The notes under the pieces were generated by a model. It was not told the origin of the DNA. It saw nothing but the letters and a program-made list of their open reading frames with translations, and made no database searches. A stretch of DNA of 64,000 nt from 58-81 sp012729145 (GTDB taxonomy: Bacteria > Synergistota > Synergistia > Synergistales > Thermovirgaceae). Location: the NCBI GenBank assembly GCA_040770625.1, contig JAXGIW010000004.1, positions 144,786 to 208,785 of the forward strand, given 5' to 3'. A program made the position numbers and the translations under genes. Of this stretch, positions 51,880 through 59,553 are shown piece after piece. Positions within the stretch are counted from its first letter, which is position 1. Each line of letters begins with the position of its first letter.

Positions 51880-52245
51880 TCAGCTCTGTTCGTCGAAGTA
51901 GACACCCTGGGTAAAGACGTTCACGGACTTGACGTCGTATCCGGTGAACTGCTCCAGCGTACTTCTCAGCGATTCCTGGACGTACCAGCAGATATCGGGG
52001 ATCCTGAGTCCGTATTTCGTTCTGATGAAGGCATCCACGACTATAGCGGGCGATTCGCCCTCTTCGAAGGATATGCTGACCCCGTCGACGGGCCTTCTGC
52101 CTATTCCTGTTCCTTCGGAAGCCCCGGGCTCCGCCGGTCTGACCCCAATTACCTTTGCCAGAGCCTGGACGGCTATCTGTTCCACCACATCCTCGGATAT
52201 CCTGATCTTTCCCGGATCGGACACTTCAGACCTCTTCTGGTCCAT
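51880..52245 (-). CDS. Asp23/Gls24 family protein, copy 3
   Basis: 121 residues, core only. IRISEDVVEQIAVQALAKVI, VDAFIRTKYGLRIPDICWYV and GYDVKSVNVFTQGVYFDEQS. It has Cys where the other copies have Ala before Trp (DICWYVQE). ATG 5 bases after GGAGGGG. No membrane segment. Confidence 0.92.
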   Translation of the reverse strand: MDQKRSEVSDPGKIRISEDVVEQIAVQALAKVIGVRPAEPGASEGTGIGRRPVDGVSISFEEGESPAIVVDAFIRTKYGLRIPDICWYVQESLRSTLEQFTGYDVKSVNVFTQGVYFDEQS

Positions 52246-52269
52246 GTCATCCCCTCCAGATGAAAAGGA

Positions 52270-52641
52270 TCACTCCCTGTAAAGCCCTTTTACGAATACG
52301 TTCACTTCCTCCACGGTGTATCCTGTGTTCTGTTCGAGCCCTCTCTTTATGGACTCCTGGACATACCAGGCGATATCGGGTATACGGAGGCCGTACTTGA
52401 CCTTAATGGCCGTATCAACACGGATAGAGGGGACAGGACCTTCGGTGATGTCGATCTTTACTGCGTCTTTATCCTTGCCCTCCGTGTCTGCTGCCCTGAC
52501 GCCGATAACTCCGAGGAGAGTCTGGTTCGCCACCTGCTGGATAACATCCCTGGAAATCTTCATCTCATCCTCGCCCCTTTCCGCCCTATGGCCGACCCCT
52601 GGATCGGGTCTTCCCTTTTCGAGATCAGACCCCTGGAACAT
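52270..52641 (-). CDS. Asp23/Gls24 family protein, copy 2
   Basis: About 123 residues. Core from about residue 27: MKISRDVIQQVANQTLLGVI, VDTAIKVKYGLRIPDIAWYV and GYTVEEVNVFVKGLYRE at the end. ATG 52641 is chosen (a TTG lies two codons earlier), after a GGGGGG stretch. It is followed by copy 3 after 24 bp. Confidence 0.88.
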   Translation of the reverse strand: MFQGSDLEKGRPDPGVGHRAERGEDEMKISRDVIQQVANQTLLGVIGVRAADTEGKDKDAVKIDITEGPVPSIRVDTAIKVKYGLRIPDIAWYVQESIKRGLEQNTGYTVEEVNVFVKGLYRE

Positions 52642-52647
52642 ATTCAA

Positions 52648-52807
52648 GCCACCCCCCGAGATGTTTAAGCACCGTTAAAGTTTATATTAAATGCAGATCA
52701 TTTCCAACCATCTCCAGGCTCCCACGAACTCTCCCATAGCAGGACCCTTCAGGGACCGGCAGAGCCACTGGCCTGAATCGGGCAAAGGGTAGCTCCACCC
52801 GACAGAT
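52648..52807. other. Gap between Asp23 copies 1 and 2
   Basis: The 160-bp gap is more AT-rich near copy 2. On the minus strand, TTGGAA, 17 bases, TAAACT (in about 52660-52700) could be a weak promoter for copies 2-4. No terminator with a T-run is seen after copy 1, and no convincing gene is present. Confidence 0.35.
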
Positions 52808-53290
52808 TCATTCTGCTTCCTTCTTCTCCTCCACAGGTTCCTTGAACGTCGTCTGTTCGTGTTCGAAGAAGACCCCCTGGACAAAGACGTTTACGGCCTT
52901 CACGACGTACCCCGTATACTGTTCAAGGGTCTTCTTGATCGATTCCTGTACGTCCCAGGCTATGTCGGGGATCCTCAGACCGTACTTGGTTGTGATGTAG
53001 GCGTCGACCACCACCGAGGGCATATCGCCCTCCTCGACAGAGATCCTGACGCCGCCGGAGGTCTTCTTGCCGAGCCTCAGGTTCGCCACAAGGCCTGGGC
53101 TCGCTGGCTGGACGCCGTTCACCTTGAGCAGGGCCTGGGTGGCTATCTGGGCTATGACCTCTTCGGAGATCCTGACGCTCCCCTCGCTCTTCTCCTCTGA
53201 CAGCCCGGGGTCGTTCCCGGGCTCGACAGGACTCCCTACGGTGCTGTCAACGGGTATTTCCTTGTCAGGTTCTTTCCTGGATGGGCTCAT
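52808..53290 (-). CDS. Asp23/Gls24 family protein, copy 1
   Basis: 160 residues. A charged, Pro/Glu-rich leader (1-35) precedes the core VRISEEVIAQIATQALLKVN, VVVDAYITTKYGLRIPDIAW and GYVVKAVNVFVQGVFFEHEQ. It ends in an acidic-basic tail. ATG lies 8 bases after AAGGAGG. First of four tandem copies, which share the KYGLRIPDIAW-type block. Confidence 0.92.
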   Translation of the reverse strand: MSPSRKEPDKEIPVDSTVGSPVEPGNDPGLSEEKSEGSVRISEEVIAQIATQALLKVNGVQPASPGLVANLRLGKKTSGGVRISVEEGDMPSVVVDAYITTKYGLRIPDIAWDVQESIKKTLEQYTGYVVKAVNVFVQGVFFEHEQTTFKEPVEEKKEAE

Positions 53291-53328
53291 TCCCTATCCC
53301 TCCTTGACCCCATTGATTCGGGTAGATA

Positions 53329-53715
53329 TCAATCCTGGATGATAAAGCCGCACTCCGGGCACTGGAGAGAACCGTCCTCCATCCTTGCCTCGGACCTGAA
53401 GAAGAAGACATGTCCGCACTCGGGACACTCCTGGGAGTCGAAGATCTCCCCCGTCTCGTCGTCCATGAGATCGTCCATGTCGTCCAGGTCTCCCTCAAGG
53501 CTGCTCATATCCTCCTCGAGCTGCTCGCAGTACTCCGAGAGGTCCTCGAGGAACTCCTGCTGCTCGTCAAGTACATCGGCGTGGTCGTCTATCTCGTCGG
53601 CCAGTGCGTTCAGGGCGTCGACGATGCCGGTGTATATCTTTTTCTCCGCCTCACCCTTGGGGTCGAGACCCTCCAGGAGGCCGTTAAGGAACGCTATCTT
53701 CTCCCTTGCGCTCAT
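53329..53715 (-). CDS. Zinc-ribbon acidic protein (CD1247-type N-terminal domain)
   Basis: 128 residues. Residues 1-85 are strongly acidic and coiled-coil-like (EFLEDLSEYCEQLEEDMSSL). The C-terminal part has two CPECG pairs (CPECGHVFFF at about 97 and CPECGFIIQD at the end), forming a zinc ribbon. Proteins of this kind are conserved in anaerobic Firmicutes without an assigned role. It lies between efp and the Asp23 copies, in the same direction. Confidence 0.8.
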   Translation of the reverse strand: MSAREKIAFLNGLLEGLDPKGEAEKKIYTGIVDALNALADEIDDHADVLDEQQEFLEDLSEYCEQLEEDMSSLEGDLDDMDDLMDDETGEIFDSQECPECGHVFFFRSEARMEDGSLQCPECGFIIQD

Positions 53716-53739
53716 TGGTATGAACCCCCCTGTTCTGTT

Positions 53740-54312
53740 TTATCGTCTGGCCCTTTCAAGGTATTCGCCTGTACGGGTGTCCACGACAATCACGTCGCCC
53801 ACCTCTACGAACATGGGCACCGTCAACGCGAACCCTGTCTCCAGGGTCGCCGGCTTGCCGCTCCCCGATACGGTGTCCCCCTTGTAGCCGGGGGAGGTCT
53901 CCACGACCTTGAGCTCCACGCTCTTGGGGAGTTCTATCCCCATGATCCTACCCTCGTGCATCTCGAGCTCAACCTCGAGGTTGTCCGTCAGAAAGGAAGC
54001 GGCCGAACCCAGACTGTCCTTGTGGATATATATCTGGTCGTAGTTGTCCATGTCCATGAAGACGTAGTTCTCGCCGTCCTGATAGAGGAACTGGGCCGCC
54101 TTGTCATCGAAGATGACCCTTTCGAGCTTCTCTCCGGACCTGAAGGAGTTCTCCACTATGGACCCGTTCTCAAGGTTCCGGAGCCTGGTCCTTACAATTG
54201 CCCCGCCTCTCCCCATCTTGTGGTGCTGGCAGTCTATGATCTCCCAGATCCCCTCCTGCCAGAGGACCTTCATTCCGGAATGGAAACCGCTGGTATCTAC
54301 CACCTGACCCAT
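53740..54312 (-). CDS. efp: Elongation factor P
   Basis: 190 residues, three beta domains. It relieves ribosome stalling at proline stretches. The domain I loop reads HHKMGRGGA (about 30-38), so Arg35 stands where E. coli has Lys34 and Met replaces the usual Pro. Domain ends GDVIVVDTRTGEYLERA are typical. No epmA/epmB-like or earP gene is in the window. SD GGGAGGG lies about 8-10 bases before the ATG. Confidence 0.96.
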   Translation of the reverse strand: MGQVVDTSGFHSGMKVLWQEGIWEIIDCQHHKMGRGGAIVRTRLRNLENGSIVENSFRSGEKLERVIFDDKAAQFLYQDGENYVFMDMDNYDQIYIHKDSLGSAASFLTDNLEVELEMHEGRIMGIELPKSVELKVVETSPGYKGDTVSGSGKPATLETGFALTVPMFVEVGDVIVVDTRTGEYLERARR

Positions 54313-54424
54313 ATAACAAACCCTCCCGCTGGATCCATCAAGATAGATTCAAAGACCGGCCCAAAGGAGCCGCGGATAACAGTTTAACCCTACCAGGGAG
54401 AGGTTTCCAGTCCCCGAAGGCCGT

Positions 54425-56146
54425 TCAGTTCAGCCTGACATCACTCCCCTGGATCACCGACTCCGGCACGTCCAGGATATAGGGCACAACCACCATGATG
54501 ACCTCTGACTTGGTCACGCTTGTGTTCTTGCCCTTGAAAAGCTCACCCAGCAAGGGAATCTCGGAGATGATCGGTATCTTCCAGACGTTCTCGGACTTGT
54601 TCTCGTTGAAAAGACCGCCTACCACGAAGGGCTCTCCGTCCCTTACCCTGACTATGGTCTGGACCTCGCGGGTGGTCGATTGGGGTATGTACCCCCTGAG
54701 AAGCGAATCATAGGTCAGGTTTGCGTCGCCTGTCTTGACGCTCATCTCTATGGTAACTATCTCCGAACGCCCCACGGTTGGGGTAAACTCCAGCGACGGT
54801 CCCGACTCCACCTCCCCGTAGGTGGGCCTACCCTGGTCATCGCGCTCTGAGACGTACTTGATGTCCGTAAGAAGCTTGATCGAGGCCTTCTGGCCGTCAA
54901 GGGTGACCACCGACGGGCTGGCAAGCATCTTTGCCTTGTCCTGCTTCACCAGGATCTGCAGGCTGGCGTCGAAGAAACTGAGAGCGCTGTCTGCCATATC
55001 GGGAAAGGTAATGCTCTCGGGGGGATTGATCTCCCTGTTGGTCCTGGAAGGGTTGAAAACACCTCCGTTGTAGTCGTCGTAGTAGCCTATCACACCGCCG
55101 GCGCTGGAGAAGGAGGCGTACCACCTCTCGTAGACAGCGTTGACCAGGCCCTTGAGCTCATCGGAGCCGCCTTCGGAGACCTCCACGATCCTGGCCTGGA
55201 GCATTACCTGCCTCCCCGGATGGTCTATCCTCTGGAGAGTTACGGCCACATCCCCTAGCCTCTCCTCCGAGGCTGTAACGTAGACGGTCCTGAGCCTCTC
55301 GTCGACGACCACGCTTGAGACTCCCGACAGTCCCTGCAAAAGGGCCGGTATCTGGCCGAGGTCAGCGTAGGCTACCCTGAAGGCTCGGGTCTTCTCCATC
55401 CCCATGGCGCGGGAGAGGTTGTCCTTCCTGCCAACGATGATGGTCTTGCCCATAATGGCGTAGGATACGTCGTACATCCTCATCAGGTACTGGAAAGCCT
55501 CGTTCATGGGCACATTGTAGAGGCTTATCGTCACCGGCGTCGCCGGGACCGAAGGGTCAATGACCACGTTCATGTTCACCATGGATCCCAGCATGCGGAA
55601 GACATCCCTCAGGTCCGAGTCGCGAAGCTGAAGGGTGACCGGAGCTGATGATCCAAAGGGGTCACCTGCCACTACTTTCGGAACGCCCGTTACGGGGAGG
55701 GGTATCTCTTCCGCAACATCTCCGGTGGTGAGGTGCAGCTGCATCTCCGGACTGGGTGGGTCGCCCACGGTCTTACCGAGGTATACCCTCCTGGTGGAGC
55801 GTATCTGCATCTGGACCCCTTCGGGCTCCTGGCGGAGAACAACCCCCTGTACCAGCGGCGTCGGGAAGGACCTCTCCCAGTAACCTGACGGGAGGATCAC
55901 ACCCTCCCAGAGGAGGACCAGGCCGTTCTCGTCGGTAGACAGAACGTCGGGGACGGGAAGCTTCTCCCCCGTTACCTGGAATACCGCCAGCGTGGAACCT
56001 CCCTGAACGAGCGTCAGTCCCAAAATGGCGGGAGGGGCCGGTCCCATCTCTTCGTCGGCCCCAGCCTCCTGAGCCGACGCGGCCAGTGCGGAAAATGGGG
56101 AGAGCAGAAGGACCGTCAGGAAGAGAACACCCAGGGCCCTTTTCAT
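54425..56146 (-). CDS. pilQ: Type IV pilus secretin PilQ
   Basis: About 573 residues. Signal peptide at 1-25 (MKRALGVLFLTVLLLSPFSA). N-domains: LRDSDLRDVFRMLGSMVNMN (STN/N0-like, about 160) and YADLGQIPALLQGLSGVSSV (N1). Secretin beta-barrel from about 320 with LASPSVVTLDGQKASI and EPFVVGGLFNENKSE. It forms the outer-membrane pore for the pilus, indicating a diderm cell. ATG overlaps the pilP stop (ATGA). Upstream in-frame residues are spurious. Confidence 0.92.
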   Translation of the reverse strand: MKRALGVLFLTVLLLSPFSALAASAQEAGADEEMGPAPPAILGLTLVQGGSTLAVFQVTGEKLPVPDVLSTDENGLVLLWEGVILPSGYWERSFPTPLVQGVVLRQEPEGVQMQIRSTRRVYLGKTVGDPPSPEMQLHLTTGDVAEEIPLPVTGVPKVVAGDPFGSSAPVTLQLRDSDLRDVFRMLGSMVNMNVVIDPSVPATPVTISLYNVPMNEAFQYLMRMYDVSYAIMGKTIIVGRKDNLSRAMGMEKTRAFRVAYADLGQIPALLQGLSGVSSVVVDERLRTVYVTASEERLGDVAVTLQRIDHPGRQVMLQARIVEVSEGGSDELKGLVNAVYERWYASFSSAGGVIGYYDDYNGGVFNPSRTNREINPPESITFPDMADSALSFFDASLQILVKQDKAKMLASPSVVTLDGQKASIKLLTDIKYVSERDDQGRPTYGEVESGPSLEFTPTVGRSEIVTIEMSVKTGDANLTYDSLLRGYIPQSTTREVQTIVRVRDGEPFVVGGLFNENKSENVWKIPIISEIPLLGELFKGKNTSVTKSEVIMVVVPYILDVPESVIQGSDVRLN

Positions 56147-56730
56147 CTGTCCACGGGAATGTCTACCTGCTGACCGGACCATGTGACCACCACCTTGTCT
56201 TGTGAAATGCCAAGGACCCTTCCGAGGCCTCCTCCAAAGGAGGTCCCCCTCTTGAGGATCACGCCGTCGCCGTAACCTTCTATGTCGGCAACCACGGCCG
56301 CTTCCTTCCCCCTGATCAGCACAGCTTTTATCCATATATTGGGCGGCGCCTGGGCGACCGCTATCTCACCCTCTTCGGTCAAAGCCGCCTCGGGCTCCGA
56401 CGGTGAGAAAGGTCGCCTTGCCAGGGTGGCGGCCAGGACGGTCAATTGAGTGCTCCCCGACCTTGCGAGGACAGCGTTCCTGAAACCGGCCGCGGTCTCC
56501 TTGAGGGATTCGATCTCCTTGTCCGTCGCGGCCGTACCTGTCGGCGGCGGGGGCACATCCCTGGCCTGGGCGGTAAGGATCATCTGCCTGAAGAGCATCG
56601 CCGACCAGATCGTTCCCGCTATCAGGATCACTGCCAGAAGCACCCTGAGAAGCCGGGGGAAGCGGTCCCCCTCGACAACGTCCCTCCAGAGTTCCCTGAT
56701 GGTTCCAGTCCAGGTGTCGGGTCCTGCCAT
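56143..56730 (-). CDS. pilP: PilP-like pilus assembly protein
   Basis: About 195 residues. One N-terminal membrane segment (about 29-48, LLAVILIAGTIWSAMLFR), a linker, then a C-terminal beta-rich domain of about 60 residues (WIKAVLIRGKEAAVVADIEG onward), similar to the HR-like module that contacts PilQ. Called mainly from position between pilO and pilQ and from topology; sequence identity to known PilP is low. ATG 56730 is used; a GTG three codons upstream is possible. Confidence 0.7.
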   Translation of the reverse strand: MAGPDTWTGTIRELWRDVVEGDRFPRLLRVLLAVILIAGTIWSAMLFRQMILTAQARDVPPPPTGTAATDKEIESLKETAAGFRNAVLARSGSTQLTVLAATLARRPFSPSEPEAALTEEGEIAVAQAPPNIWIKAVLIRGKEAAVVADIEGYGDGVILKRGTSFGGGLGRVLGISQDKVVVTWSGQQVDIPVDR

Positions 56731-56731
56731 G

Positions 56732-57250
56732 CTAGCCACCCCCCCCTGCCAGGGCCGACTCCAGGACTGCCGTGCCCTTTACCATTCCGGGCTCGTCGCC
56801 GGCCAGGCTGACGCTGATCATCCTGACGGCGCTCCCCATTCCTCTCCAGTCCGAGAAGACACTGAGCACCGAATAGTAGGGTCCCACAAAATCGACTTGC
56901 ACGGCCGAGTTGCCCGATACGGGCTTGGAGGGCTTCATGCTGTTCACCTGGATGCCGTTCCGGGCCAGCTCCCTCTCCACGGAGGAGTAGAAAGCCACCT
57001 GGTCCGGCGGAAGGGAGACCTGGTATGCGCCTATCTCCTCGTTGGTTCTTCTGTAGGCCTGCAGAAGGCGACTCTTGTTCTGGATGTCCGCCTCGAGCAC
57101 CCTCTGCCTGGTACGGAGCTCCTGGATCAGCCTTCTTTCCTCGTTCACCATCCTGCCGAAGAGGAACTGCCCCACAACGACGGCCACAACCAGAAAAACT
57201 CCCAGAAGGGAGATAACCACCCGTTTTCGCGGCAGCGAGAGCTTTCTCAT
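56732..57250 (-). CDS. pilO: PilO-like pilus assembly protein
   Basis: 172 residues. N-terminal membrane helix (about 11-32, VVISLLGVFLVVAVVVGQFL), coiled coil (about 35-75), then a ferredoxin-like periplasmic domain (VQVDFVGPYYSVLSVFSDWR). Forms the inner-membrane alignment complex with PilM, N and P. ATG overlaps the pilN stop. Confidence 0.85.
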   Translation of the reverse strand: MRKLSLPRKRVVISLLGVFLVVAVVVGQFLFGRMVNEERRLIQELRTRQRVLEADIQNKSRLLQAYRRTNEEIGAYQVSLPPDQVAFYSSVERELARNGIQVNSMKPSKPVSGNSAVQVDFVGPYYSVLSVFSDWRGMGSAVRMISVSLAGDEPGMVKGTAVLESALAGGGG

Positions 57251-57852
57251 CGGGAAGCCACCTCCTGGACCTGTCCGTCATCTTCAGTCGCAGGGGTGAT
57301 GGACATTATGTCCCTGATAGAGCAGTCCAGGGAGAACCTCACCGAGGCACCGCTCTCCTGTCTCATCCTCGTGGTGACGGGGAAACCGACGGAGGTTACA
57401 ACCAACGCCTCCGACAGTGCCCTTCCGAAGGAGACCACGTCGTTCTCGGTAAAGGCGAACCCCGCCATGGCGACCTTGCCGGCGGAGATGCTCATCCTCT
57501 CGAGCCATACCCCCGGGGGCAGGGCCCTCTCAAGCACGCCTAAAAACTCCACCGAGGGAAGCTCCCTCTGAAGAATTGCCAGAGCCTTGCCGTAATCCTG
57601 GTACTGGGCCTGGAGCCTCCTGAGCTCTGCCGTCATCCTCCCGGACTGTTCCTGCATCCTGTCGATGTTCATCTGCAGGTCCAGCCTCTCGGCCCTGAGG
57701 GACCGGGAGAGGACAAGCCCGTAAACGAAGGTTATGGTGGAAACTCCCACGAAGAGTACCAGGATTATCAGCGCCGCTATCCTGCCCAGATGGACGGGCT
57801 TGCTCTCGGCCTCGACGTAATCCAGGGGTCGCAGATCAAGCTTTACGCTCAT
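57247..57852 (-). CDS. pilN: PilN-like pilus assembly protein
   Basis: 201 residues starting MSVKLDLRPLDYVEAES, the short cytosolic stretch that contacts PilM, followed by a membrane helix (about 24-45), coiled coil (50-90) and periplasmic domain. ATG overlaps the pilM stop (ATGA). Earlier in-frame residues lie over pilM and are not used. Confidence 0.88.
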   Translation of the reverse strand: MSVKLDLRPLDYVEAESKPVHLGRIAALIILVLFVGVSTITFVYGLVLSRSLRAERLDLQMNIDRMQEQSGRMTAELRRLQAQYQDYGKALAILQRELPSVEFLGVLERALPPGVWLERMSISAGKVAMAGFAFTENDVVSFGRALSEALVVTSVGFPVTTRMRQESGASVRFSLDCSIRDIMSITPATEDDGQVQEVASR

Positions 57853-58775
57853 GTCAGGCTCCTTACGGCCAGCCCTACGGCTGCCTCCCAGCCGGTCCTC
57901 TCCTCGGGCGCCCCCACGATCCCCCACTCTTTCCAGGGGTCGGAGACAAGGACTGGAACGGCCGTCACGGCCTCGATGGACGTCTTGAGATCCTCCTGCT
58001 CCGTGTAGTCGCCCGCCACGACGATCTCGTCCACCCGCATCTCACGGAACTGGCTCCCCAGATAGGTAAATGTGGAAGAGACCTCCCTCGCCACGGGGGC
58101 GAAGGGGCCTCCCGGCCCTGGCGGGGATTCACCCCCCACAAGAAGGGTGCGGTAGAGCACGCCGTCGTCGCCGTAGCCCACCACGATCTGGGAGCTGTTC
58201 TTCCCCACGGAGACCACCATGGTCCCCTCGGCGGGGCGAAAACCCGAACCCTTGGCGCAGCGGTAGAGGGCAACGTTCACGGGCTCCACTGCGGCAACCC
58301 TGATCCCCGCTCTCCGGGCCGTGTCGAGAAGGGAGTTCACCACGTGGAGCCTGGCGGCGGCGACGATGTAGCGGATGCTCTCGCTTTCCCCCTCGCCGGG
58401 GGCCGCGATGGGCCCCAGATCGAATGTGGCGTCGGAGTAGGGGAAGGGGAAGTACTTGTCAAAGTCCCACTTGAGGGCGTCCCTGGCATCGGAGGTCTCC
58501 ATGGGAGGCATCTCCACGATGCGCAGCAGAACGTCGCGGGAGGGCATGCCTACGACCACCGAGTCGGCCCACTTCCCCCCGAGCCCCTCCTTCATGGCCA
58601 GGAGGTGCGACTCCAGCGAGTGGGCGTCGGCTATCATCTCCTGCTCGATAGCCATGCCCTCGATAGAACGCTCGGAGCTTACCGAAACCGTGAGGCTTCC
58701 CCGGGTGCCTTCGAGCTCGATGTACCTGATGGAGCCCATACCCAGCGAAAGCCCCGCCGTGGATGATCCTTTCAT
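57849..58775 (-). CDS. pilM: PilM-like actin-fold pilus protein
   Basis: 308 residues, actin-like ATPase fold. DSVVVGMPSRDVLLRIVEMP and DARDALKWDFDKYFPFPYSD are typical PilM segments. VSVGKNSSQIVVGYGDDGVL marks the phosphate-binding region, although Gly/Asp residues there are less conserved than in Thermus PilM. Cytosolic anchor for PilN. First gene of the MNOPQ unit. Confidence 0.88.
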   Translation of the reverse strand: MKGSSTAGLSLGMGSIRYIELEGTRGSLTVSVSSERSIEGMAIEQEMIADAHSLESHLLAMKEGLGGKWADSVVVGMPSRDVLLRIVEMPPMETSDARDALKWDFDKYFPFPYSDATFDLGPIAAPGEGESESIRYIVAAARLHVVNSLLDTARRAGIRVAAVEPVNVALYRCAKGSGFRPAEGTMVVSVGKNSSQIVVGYGDDGVLYRTLLVGGESPPGPGGPFAPVAREVSSTFTYLGSQFREMRVDEIVVAGDYTEQEDLKTSIEAVTAVPVLVSDPWKEWGIVGAPEERTGWEAAVGLAVRSLT

Positions 58776-58861
58776 GAATAGCGCGATAGCCCATCACCCC
58801 CCGATCCCCGCCATGATAACGCCGCCGGACAAGCTTTAACGGCACGAAGAGGCATAGTGAT

Positions 58862-58891
58862 ACTATAACCCATCAAAGCGAAGAACCGCAA
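58862..58891 (-). promoter_or_regulatory. Candidate promoter for pilMNOPQ
   Basis: TTGCGG (58886-58891), an 18-bp spacer and TATAGT (58862-58867) on the minus strand, about 85 bases ahead of pilM. The -10 is close to consensus, the -35 weaker. Confidence 0.5.
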
Positions 58892-58960
58892 GGGGATGAT
58901 CTGTTTTCAACAACCATTTTGGGAATGAAGATCCGGATGTGCAAACGACCGAAAAGTCAA

Positions 58961-58989
58961 TAAAAAAGGCCGGGTCTCCCCGGCCTTTT
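58961..58989 (-). terminator. Intrinsic terminator after the pilin gene
   Basis: Perfect 9-bp stem AAGGCCGGG / CCCGGCCTT with a 4-base loop, followed on the minus strand by TTTTTTA. It lies 13 bp after the end of the full pilin frame, supporting a gene that reaches to 59002. Confidence 0.9.
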
Positions 58990-59001
58990 GTTAAATGTTT
59001 T

Positions 59002-59427
59002 CTACAAATCCATATACCACGTACTTCCCCCGTCGGCACTTGTTAAACCAGCGTCCTGAGCCATTCCGGAAAGCCGATTCCTTATTCCTCCTTCAGGAAC
59101 ATCAGTAATCCTTACTGATTCAGAAACGACCTTATACTTCGCTGCTTCAATGGGTGGTCTTGGTACCCTATCCAAATAACCCAGAAGTACGTTATCTTCT
59201 GTTTCATAAGGCTACGTGGGATCTAAGCATCGGCCATTCTTATCTGCATAATACATCAAAGTGCAGCCTTTCAGAGTCCTCATGTCGCTGACTATCTTCG
59301 TAGCGTTGGCCTTGTCGGTACCGGAACCCATGACCAGAAGCAGCGATCCCGCCAGGATGCCGATGATCACGATGACGATCAGCAGTTCGACGAGGGTAAA
59401 GCCCCGCCCTTTCTCTTTTTGAGCCAC
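59002..59427 (-). pseudogene. Type IV prepilin with an internal amber codon
   Basis: The frame codes for a type IV pilin leader and helix (RGFTLVELLIVIVIIGILAG, cleavage after Gly, Glu at +5), then CTLMYYADKNGRCLDPT, where TAG (59212-59214) interrupts. The same frame then runs on open for 69 codons (PYETEDNVLLGYLDRVPRPP at its start, YMDL at its end) to a second TAG at 59002, just before the terminator. The 71-residue product would lack the globular domain. The start is also odd: the best ribosome site (GGAGG, 8 bases) serves an ATG at 59435 in another frame. Pseudogene, read-through gene or sequencing error are all possible. Confidence 0.75.
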
Positions 59428-59553
59428 TGTTTCATTCTATAGTCCTCCCTTTTTTCGATATTGGTAAGTACCACCGCCGGGACGGAAAGATTCTACCACC
59501 CTCCCCCTTTCTGTACAGATATGAAATGATTTGGAAAATGCCGCGATCCCGCC

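Noticed and set aside
59212..59214. Selenocysteine at the internal pilin stop
   Set aside because: The stop is TAG, not TGA, so tRNA-Sec cannot decode it.
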